Source: Symsagittifera roscoffensis
Lineage: Eukaryota; Xenacoelomorpha; Acoela; Convolutidae
Length of the DNA stretch: 64,000 nt
Direction: 5' to 3'
NCBI RefSeq assembly: GCF_963678635.1
Contig: NC_087064.1
Location: forward strand, 34,200,369 to 34,264,368
How positions within the stretch are numbered: position 1 is the first letter of the stretch; every line of letters begins with the position of its first letter. Position numbers and translations under genes: made by a program. The notes under the pieces are model-generated. The model had not been told where the DNA came from. It did not search any database and saw only the letters and a list, made by a program, of their open reading frames with translations. Of this stretch, positions 57,060 to 64,000 are shown piece by piece.

Positions 57060-58820
57060 ATGGGTGACACAAATGACATGATGGAATTTGTCTTAACGAG
57101 TCTAGGAGCGACTCTGGACGAGATATATCAGCGGCTTATTGACTGTGATTTTGCACAAGAAGACCCGTGACTGTGGATGTTTGTGGTTGCGCTCCTCAAT
57201 GCGTTAGGACGAGAGGGTCGAGTGAATCGCCCACGGAAGTAGTGTTGATGCTGGCCATCGGTAAGTCCGGTACCGCCGAGAGAGGTTGAAACCGACTGAT
57301 GCGATGGCGGCGGGTAGAAATGACTGGCCACGACTTGGCTCGTGAGCCGGGACTAGGCGAGCAGAGGGATCACCGGCTAGGTGAGATGCCCCTACCTGTT
57401 CAACCTCTGCAGCCGCTCATCGGAGCAAAAAGACTACGTGATGGACGGAGCCCGTCACACTCAGCGCAGATTCTCCAACGTCTGCTCCTCCATTGAAGAG
57501 AGTGAGGATGAATGAGATAGAGATCCAGACCTCGGAGACGATTGAGACGTTGGAGAAGAAGGAAAAGGATCAGAGGGAGCTGTGTGCCAAGCTGTAGGAG
57601 TACCGGGCAATAGCTCGAGAAAGAGATGAATGGAAGAAAAAATTCGAAGATATGCAAAAAGCCTTCAAAGAAGAAGATATGAAACATATGAAAGAGTTGT
57701 ATATGGCAAGAGTGAGCCAAGTTTCACCGGAGGTTCTGGCGACGATGAACACCTCGGATGGATCCAGGGAAACACGTCCCAGGACAAAAGCACAGGAACT
57801 GTGCGCTCCGAGAGAGCGCAGGGCTCCTCAGCAGATAACACAGTCTGCTCCGAACCCGAGGAATACGATACCGGATCCTTCAGACACCTATTTGGCTCCC
57901 CAGTTTCAGGAGTCATTCAATCAGGTGGCCAAAGCAGCGATGAATGAGATCAACAGGACCACTGGCCGGACGCTGGGTAGGGTCGTCCCTTCCCAACGCC
58001 TTGATCGTTCCTCGAGTAGCTCGGAGCAAATACCTCGAGCCATAGTACCAACAGGAACTGCACATGGCGGAAAAAATCAGAAATCTCGCGTAGTGGACGT
58101 CACGAAGAACCTAACTGCACGCAAGCAGTTCGTGCAAGTGGCTGCTGAGCATCCTCGAGCTTGTCTGAATGGCATGGACTGGAACCCTGCCATAAGCAAC
58201 CAGGCAATTCCCCTAGGGAGTCGTAATTTGGTTATTGGAGACAGTTTAGTGAGGTATCTGAACGAGATCTTTGTCAATGGTCAGACCACTGTTATATCTT
58301 TTGGAGGGGCCTCCGTGGCTCAGGTCATCAAGATGATGGAGTTCCAGGGTGAGGATCACCTAGACACGTTGGTGATAATGCTCGGGACCAATGACGTTTC
58401 AAGGGCCCCTGTAACCCCAGAGGGCAAGTGGAAGCCCCTACTGGTCTGCCTTCTGAACGAACTGAAGGAGAAATACAGGCCCAGACTCGTGGTGCTGTGC
58501 ACGATACCGCAGAACCCGGAGGTGGGCACGCCGGTGGCAGATTTTATGAACGGCAACGTGACTCGGTGGAACGAGATGACCCGCGGTCTGGTGAGAAGCA
58601 ATCCCAGCGAGCTGCGACATGCAGAGATGGGATACACTTCAACACCCAGCAAGGAAGACGCCGGATAAACGACGTGTTCCAGACGCATATAGGGGAAATG
58701 GAGCAAGAAGTGAGGACAACCAACTCACTAGCTCGGACCAGTTCGACTGGAGGAGGTAGAGTGAGGGGTAATAAGCCAGAATCACTCGCCAATCGCCTCG
58801 GCCCCTGGCAGTGGTGACGG
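57060..58820 (+). pseudogene. Unit-2 ORF A: coiled coil plus SGNH-hydrolase domain, broken
   Basis: A reading frame opens at ATG 57060 (MGDTNDMMEFVLTSLGATLD), passes a TGA (57168) and a frame change, and becomes a strong coiled coil at 57506-57720 (TSETIETLEKKEKDQREL; RDEWKKKFEDMQKAFKEEDM; TAG at 57595). After a Pro/Ser-rich linker comes an SGNH/GDSL hydrolase fold with its three signature blocks: block I VIGDSLVR near 58235, block III MLGTNDVS near 58378, and block V DGIHFN at 58626, the last shifted to another frame by a small deletion. These enzymes are esterases or lipases in general. Esterase domains are known in ORF1 of some CR1-type LINEs, but this unit has no RT of that type nearby. 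The C-terminal part (58640-58815) is basic with SLARTSSTGGGRVRG. Confidence 0.7.
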
Positions 58821-59737
58821 GTGCAACCGCTCGCGTTGCTCCAAGCTCAGATTTGAGAGAAATGTTGGGGACTGCTCCTCCCCCTAGAAGATCCGTTGGA
58901 GAGCCGACGGATCGATTGATCAGAGTCAGACTAGCTCTCAGACCTTATCGAGGACGAGTAACCAGCCCGCCACAACAACTCCTGCTTCTACAGGAAACCC
59001 ATCGACGAGCGCCACGCCGGCGGAAGGAATTGAGCCAAGCAGCGTGCTGCTTTGGAACCGTCAAGACCCCAGCGGTTGGGGACAGTATAAAACGGACATG
59101 TCAACGATCTTGAACATGAACACATTGACGTGTCGAGTGGATGCAAGGAGGATTATGGGTGGAGATGGTTCCACAGTGTCGGGATTATATCGAATACCGG
59201 GCGTGGACTGGCTGTTAGCGGAACAGGACAGAACAATTTAGCTCCGCGACCACGCTCAGGTTCGTGGACCTTGATGGATTGCCTCAGGACAATACCTTTG
59301 GGCCTTTGAATACCCGATCTCTTACGGACGTCCGTCGGAGAGCCAGGGAATCGACACCACCTTCCCAGAGGGGCAAATTGCTGACAGAGAATAAGCCCAA
59401 CAACAAGCATCATAAGATGTACAGGCAGTTCTCTAAACCACCCGGCCAGGAGCCTGGTGAGTGTTCGAGAGACTATCCCCGAGCGACCTCGGTGGAGGGA
59501 CACGATAGGAGATACGCGGGACTGAAGGCACCAGTGGGTGACCGCCTGTTTGCTGCCTATGATTCCTTGGACCTAAGGGCCGCCAAATATCTGATAGTGG
59601 CCGGTCCAGACTATCTCTGTACGCCTCGTTCCCTCTTTTTGACCGATGTGATTTTCTTGACAGCGCCTAAGTTAGACTGTGGGCAATCAGTAGACATGAC
59701 GATAACCGTGCGGAAGACGATCAGCATGGATCCGTAG
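58821..59737 (+). pseudogene. Unit-2 ORF B, N-terminal part, unrecognised
   Basis: Signal passes through shifts, with these conserved-looking stretches: LLWNRQDPSGWGQYKTDMST and NTLTCRVDARRIMGGDGSTV, then YRIPGVDWLLAEQ (59044-59235, TAG at 59239), then 59264-59737 (FVDLDGLPQDNTFGPLNTRS; NKPNNKHHKMYRQFSKPPGQ; AAYDSLDLRAAKYLIVAGPD; DVIFLTAPKLDCGQSVDMTI) ending at a TAG (59735). The last part leads into the SGNH-like region of the next entry. No known domain is recognised in the first 250 codons. The composition is ordinary globular protein, not low complexity. Confidence 0.55.
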
Positions 59738-60098
59738 GTGATAGTAATTGCCGGCTCGAATGACCCCCTGCAGAGCAGAGGGTTGTTGTCCCGTCTGACA
59801 GATGGATCAATCCCAAGCAATGAAGTCATAGGGGAGGCTATAATGGCGTTGCTCTCAGCCATGACCGAAGTAGATGCATCAGTGAAGCCAAACTTCAAAG
59901 ATCATTTTTGTGCTATCACCGGGGTACGCCTTATTGCCAGAACCCCTACAGTTTGTGTACACGATAGTCACAACACTAGCGGAGGGACGATTCAGCGTGA
60001 TAATACCTGCGCCGAACAGAATGGTTGACCCTAACAACTATTTCCCACCCCGTTCTGAGCTTCCTTTCATCTGGGCTGACATTTCCAATGCCATCTAG
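59738..60098 (+). pseudogene. Unit-2 ORF B, second SGNH-like region
   Basis: Directly after the TAG the same frame reads VIVIAGSNDPLQSRGLLSRL, a hydrophobic strand ending in G-S-N-D like block III of SGNH hydrolases, then a helix (VIGEAIMALLSAMTEVDASV). After a frame change it reads VLSPGYALLPEPLQFVYTIV and TLAEGRFSVIIPAPNRMVDP up to DISNAI (TAG 60096). The strand-helix-strand order mirrors the SGNH domain of ORF A (MLGTNDVS...; VVLCTIPQNPEV...). No GDS block I or DxxH block V is seen, so if it is an SGNH fold it is probably a non-enzymatic one. Low to moderate confidence. Confidence 0.4.
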
Positions 60099-61420
60099 GG
60101 ATTCAAGGATTGCAGCTCAACTCGGTTGGTGCTGGATGAAGTACTGGGGTTGAAGCTGTCCAACTTCACCAGGTTACTGAAGTTGAGCCCATGAGTAGAT
60201 GATGATCACTTGTTAGTACAACAAGTGGCCAATGACCTCTGGTTCAGACAGATGGATTATGCTAAAAATGAACAGGGGAGGACGGTCAGAAGAAATATGA
60301 CATCGGCAGAAGAGGACCTCATAGCGTTGTCCTTGAGGACGAAGCCACACAGCAATGCATGGTTGTGTTTGTTGCCAAGAATGTGTAACTTGGGAGAAGA
60401 CTCGTTCGAGCATGCCCCGGCAGTAATCAAGGAGATACATACTTATCTGAAAAACTTGTTCAACGAGAGGGAGTTAGCCGGAGGCAAGATGTTACAATTG
60501 ATGCAAGACGTGAACACAATGTCGCTAGATAGATTCCAAGCTGATATTGTGGCCACGAGGGCACAATATGAGAGATCAGACGCTATCTTGGGTGGAATGG
60601 CAGTGGGATGGACGCCATCCTTCCTGTCAACGTATTACCCGAGGGCCTCCCGGAATCTGATTGCGAGCTTCGTCAAGGACATCCGGAAACAGTCGATCGG
60701 TCTGGTACTGGCACTGTACGTGACGTTTGGTCACGAGAACTTCGTGAAGGGGCCTGCGAATCTCGTCACCCAAGCGTTGGCGGACCTGAGATTGGATGGA
60801 CTCCTTAACCTGATCGCCATGACATATGGTCGGTTGGGCAATTTGTTCGTGCTGTTACGCTACCCCGAACAACTGCAGGGAGAGAGTCGAGAATTCAACG
60901 CGCAGTTGGAAACCGTCTCGTACAGGAAGATGAAGAATTGGAAGATACTCTTGCTCCAGTACCTCCTGCAACAGAATAGGAGTATCACAGGAGAGGACAA
61001 GGTGGCAACGGGAGCGAGTGAATGCAAACAGTATTGTGGCATGCCCTTGCTGACAGATCTGGCTGCAATGATGCGGATCGATCCGCTGGCTCTCGTCCAT
61101 GGACTAAGGTAGTTCGTCACGGTGGTGTACGGACCTGTGATGTCAAATGTGTTCCCAGACGTGCAAGTGAGGGCATACAGGAACTCGGTGTTATATGTCA
61201 ACTTGGTCTCGGTCGTGGATTGTTCCGTGCTGACTTGGATGGAACAGAAAGAGTTGAGAGGATTGGCCAGCGACGACAGGTTATTCGGAAAGATAGCGGA
61301 GCCAGGATGGATATTGATGGACTTCAACAACAACTTCAAATGGGCGGCGAGGATCTTTCCCATGTCCAGTTTAATCCAAAGCTTTAGAATCTGCGACCAG
61401 TGGTGAAGGATTCAGGAGAG
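60099..61420 (+). pseudogene. Unit-2 ORF B, C-terminal part: large helical protein, unrecognised
   Basis: The frame of the previous entry continues past the TAG (60096) and a TGA (60192) into a 300-codon open stretch (60210-61112) and, past a TAG (61110), to 61406. Characteristic segments are VANDLWFRQMDYAKNEQGRT, RASRNLIASFVKDIRKQSIG, LVLALYVTFGHENFVKGPAN, NLIAMTYGRLGNLFVLLRYP, RKMKNWKILLLQYLLQQNRS, VYGPVMSNVFPDVQVRAYRN and DFNNNFKWAARIFPMSSLIQ. It is rich in long amphipathic helices with few charges in the core. I do not recognise the family. A structural protein (coat or capsid-like) is one guess, with no motif to support it. Stops separate blocks that are otherwise collinear, so the ancestral ORF B was probably more than 800 codons. 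Confidence 0.55.
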
Positions 61421-61968
61421 GCGATGGGGTCTCACTTTGGCCGGAAGCATATGCACACGTCAAAGAGAATCAGCAAGTGTGGCTTTCCGGTTCCAGGCCG
61501 CTGCCGGACCAATGCCCCCGATATCCACCGACAAGGGGGTTGTTGTTGGGGGTCACGTCTCCTGTCATTGCCTCTCGCACCGGAGCGGCTCGTGATGCGG
61601 AAGAGAAAATGCGGAAATGGAGTGAAGGGATGGAGTCGCGCTTCATCAGTTAGAACGTTGCAGCCATGCATACTTTCGACTTCACGTTTCTTGATGCATG
61701 GAGCCGGAAGAAGATCAAGGCACCACATTCCAGGAGGCCAGGAGTTTCCGTTGACGTGTGGAATGACGTGTACACACCAGCCGATGATTGGTCACTATTA
61801 AAGTGGCCAGGGGAAGTGAAAGTGAAACTATTGGAAATGGCGACGAATCGGTAGAATTCATGGTGAATGATGAGTTATTCTCTCACGCAGGGGATCTGAC
61901 CGTACCGAAACTGCTCCATACAGAAACTGCTCCATGAATCACCAAGGAGGAGAAGAATTGACGAGATC
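61421..61968 (+). pseudogene. Unit-2 ORF B/C junction, unrecognised
   Basis: Coding signal is hard to assign because more than one frame is open. The frame that reads WLSGSRPLPDQCPRYPPTRG, then KMRKWSEGMESRFIS (TAG) and MHTFDFTFLDAWSRKKIKAP and VDVWNDVYTPADDWSLLKWP (61666-61854) looks best. The stretch after 61855 has lost its frame near a short duplication, gaaactgctccat (61904-61916 and 61920-61932). No known domain. Confidence 0.4.
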
Positions 61969-62781
61969 ATGAGGGTATCCTTCCTGAGCACATTATCTGA
62001 GGAGGAGTGGGAGAGATACCAGAGTGAACTTGAACGTAAGGCAGGAGTGACCTGGAACCGAGTGACCTTCATGGAAAGGACATGGGACGTTATACGCAGG
62101 TACGGGACGCAGTCCGTAATGAAGGTGGGGTTAAACCGACCCATCATGCGCAAGGTTCTGGAGAAACTGATGAGCTCCGTAGAGTCTGATGTTCTGACCG
62201 AGTCAGTTACAGAGGACAGTGCCGATAATCAGCAGATTACGAGAAAATTACCAGTCAGACGAGCCAAGAAAGGGCTGAAGAGGTTGAAAGGGAAGACTGG
62301 AAGCAAAATTGTGGATCAGAAAGTGGTGAAGACGAAGGACAGTGCAGTGGTGGCCTCGTTGACAAAAGTGGCTCGTCCAAGTGAGAGTGGACAAGGAGAT
62401 GGTGCGACGCTGGCCGGGGGAGAAAAAGAGAACCTGATGCCCCCTATGTTATTGGCAGGTTTGACCACAACGGCCACAAGATCGAAGAAAAGCGCACGGA
62501 TTTTGGCGGACACGAAGCTCGAAATGGAAGTCATAAGTCAGTGTGGATCTGGCGGACTTGATGATTACAAGCCCTCGCGAACCAACATGGCCCGGATGAA
62601 GCTGGAGGGACAACTCGGCGTAGTCGAGTATAGTCGGATCACAGTGCCAGACTCAGTCCACATAGGAGATCTAGCAGGGGGTTACGTAGAGATGCTTAAG
62701 GCAAGGATTTCCGCGAGAGGGCACCTGATGGCCTGGGTTGAGAAGCAAGCCATGCAGGAGTATTTGAAGGAGCTGACGTAG
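61969..62781 (+). pseudogene. Unit-2 ORF C, 270 codons, unrecognised, basic linker
   Basis: One of the longest undamaged stretches in the unit. The N-terminal part (MRVSFLSTLSEEEWERYQSE; KAGVTWNRVTFMERTWDVIR) is helical. The middle is strongly basic (KLPVRRAKKGLKRLKGKTGS) with a Lys/Ala-rich linker and a phosphosite-rich stretch. The C-terminal part is helical again (GDLAGGYVEMLKARISARGH; WVEKQAMQEYLKELT, TAG 62779). The frame is open upstream of the ATG, so it may be continuous with the preceding segment. The basic middle could bind nucleic acid. No domain recognised. Confidence 0.55.
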
Positions 62782-62816
62782 TACTCTAATTTGAATCAAA
62801 AGAATACGGCACGGTG

Positions 62817-63527
62817 ATGTCCTCGGAGGCAAATGAAATCGGACTGGAGAAACTACTAGATATCTCTCGGAGGGCGGCCCTCCAAAGATACTTCAACGAG
62901 ACGATGCATGCACCTGCGACGGTGGCAGCATACCTGGCCTATCCGTGTGCAAGAACTGACTTGCAGGTACGACTGGCCTGGTATTTGATGTGAATCAAGA
63001 AATCGGAATATGAGGCCAACAACGACTCAAAATCAAAGGAACAGGAACTGGAACTGATGGAAGCCCTGTGAGTGTTGATTTCTAGAGACGATTCGGCGAT
63101 AGCCTGGGCTAAGCGTAAAGATGCCCTTTGCTTTGTGAGGTTCGTGGTGGATCGTATGCCCACTCCTGTGTTGGAAGAATGCATAAAAACCATTCGGCAA
63201 GGGGGGGTTGATCGTGAACGAAACTTTCTGAGTGCACTCCTGGAGCTATATCAGGATATGTCGCTGCCCATACCAAATAAGGAGTCCAACGACATGGAGA
63301 GGTATCGCAGATTGGAAGAAGTGAGAAGATACTCCAACAAGGAGTTGAAAGTGAGCCGGGAGTCAATTGAAGCAGTCAGGGGACAGAAGGACTATGCAAC
63401 ATTGGGGAAGTTAAAGTCATTCCAATATGCGTCTGGCATACCAGGGATGGCGTACAATCTCTTCGTTGACGAGGAAGCCAGGGAGGCATACTTTGACTAT
63501 GAGCAAGTTGTGGTACTCGATTTCTAG
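62817..63527 (+). pseudogene. Unit-2 ORF D, unrecognised, two in-frame stops
   Basis: ATG 62817 opens MSSEANEIGLEKLLDISRRA. The frame continues through TGA at about 62991 and TGA 63069 without losing collinearity, into LISRDDSAIAWAKRKDALCF, VRFVVDRMPTPVLEECIKTI, SALLELYQDMSLPIPNKESN, EEVRRYSNKELKVSRESIEA and YNLFVDEEAREAYFDYEQVV, ending TAG 63525. Mostly helical and charged, about 236 codons in full. No family recognised. It starts 36 bp after ORF C ends, on the same strand. Confidence 0.5.
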
Positions 63528-63634
63528 GTCGAGCGAGTCAAGGAGACTGTCATGTTGTTGGTGAAACAACCCAAGCTGGGAATCATTTTGGAGGAACGAG
63601 TGGTCGAACCCTCGGTTTCCAAGCTAAAGGGCAA

Positions 63635-64000
63635 GTGAGTTTTGATTGTGGTTCTTGGGACGGTCCCTTGAAGACCAGCTTCGTAACCATGTGGGAGCTC
63701 ATGAAGCCTTCCTGGTGTCCACATCCAAACGCCGGTTTAATCTGGGATGTGAAAGCAGATGTCACATTGGACTTAGATGATTACGCGAGTCTACACGATT
63801 TGGCCATTATACACCATCTGCTGGCCCTGAAAAAAAAACGAAGCGGAAGAACGGACCATCCACGGAACCAGCCGAGGGAAACCAGTGTTTGGTTGAGACA
63901 GGACACCTGTCTAGCTTACAGTAGTGGAATGGACGGACACGTGTGCAACTCGGGGCATTGTTTGAATACGCTGAGTGAGCAGCATCGCCAACTGGCTCAA
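63635..64000 (+). pseudogene. Unit-2 ORF E, open to the window edge, Cys/His-rich end
   Basis: From 63635 one frame is open for 122 codons to the right edge: GSWDGPLKTSFVTMWELMKP, WCPHPNAGLIWDVKADVTLD, YASLHDLAIIHHLLALKKKR, then HPRNQPRETSVWLRQDTC and GMDGHVCNSGHCLNTLSEQH. The last part has C..H.C..GHC spacing that might bind zinc. No ATG at the start; it may be continuous with ORF D through a shift near 63527-63635, where a shorter frame (LLVKQPKLGIILEERVVEPS) lies. The 3-prime end is outside the window. Confidence 0.4.

Noticed and set aside
47629-63527. Reassigned stop codons (alternative genetic code) to explain the many in-frame stops
   Set aside because: All three stops occur at such places, together with one-base shifts and small duplications, which is decay. 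The host genes (Vti1b, GTPBP6-like, RAF, 57-aa gene) use none inside and all end in TGA.

Overview
The window is nuclear DNA from an animal. Spliced genes with GT-AG introns encode animal-type proteins: a RAF kinase with RBD, C1 and kinase domains, a Vti1b-type SNARE, an HflX/GTPBP6-family GTPase and a small Tim chaperone. The host DNA is very AT-rich and packed with dispersed repeats. The phylum cannot be fixed from sequence alone. A SINE-inflated genome, some very short introns (46 and 68 bp) and AG dinucleotides just upstream of start codons would suit a lineage with spliced-leader trans-splicing, such as a large-genome larvacean or a flatworm, but this is a guess.

Layout. 1-4467: three head-to-tail copies of a 1.7 kb unit. 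4.5-9.1 kb: a composite SINE, a dispersed repeat, then the Vti1b gene (minus strand, 6 exons, complete). 9.16-11.3 kb: an element built around about 11 degenerate copies of a 150-175 bp unit, with a second copy at 39.1-39.8 kb. 12.3-12.9 kb: a tRNA-Leu-derived SINE. 13.0-17.4 kb: the GTPBP6-like gene (minus strand, first exon not found). 17.8-18.0 kb: a 57-codon two-exon gene. 20.6-20.7 kb: the conserved exon of TIMM10B. 20.8-27.1 kb: AT-rich DNA with dispersed repeats. 27.1-36.6 kb: the RAF gene (minus strand, 10 exons, 790 aa, complete). Its introns and upstream flank hold tRNA-headed SINEs and short arrays. 41.0-42.7 kb: a decayed non-LTR reverse transcriptase with a C-terminal nuclease-like domain.

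From about 43.9 kb to the right edge the composition becomes clearly more GC-rich and every coding signal lies on the plus strand. A 3.7 kb non-coding leader contains a CCCTCCG-rich repeat field and two copies of a structured repeat. It is followed by a decayed Ty3/Gypsy element (gag, protease, RT-RNase H, integrase, acidic tail) that ends in a macro-like domain. After a 455 bp spacer comes a second plus-strand unit, from 57060 past the window edge. It encodes a coiled coil, an SGNH-hydrolase domain, a second SGNH-like region and several proteins I do not recognise. Both units are broken by in-frame stops and frameshifts, so they are relics. No LTRs were found inside the window, so one very large element with extra 3-prime genes is possible.

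All recognised host genes lie on the minus strand and serve general functions: vesicle fusion, mitochondrial import, a probable organelle GTPase and MAPK signalling. They do not form an obvious pathway.
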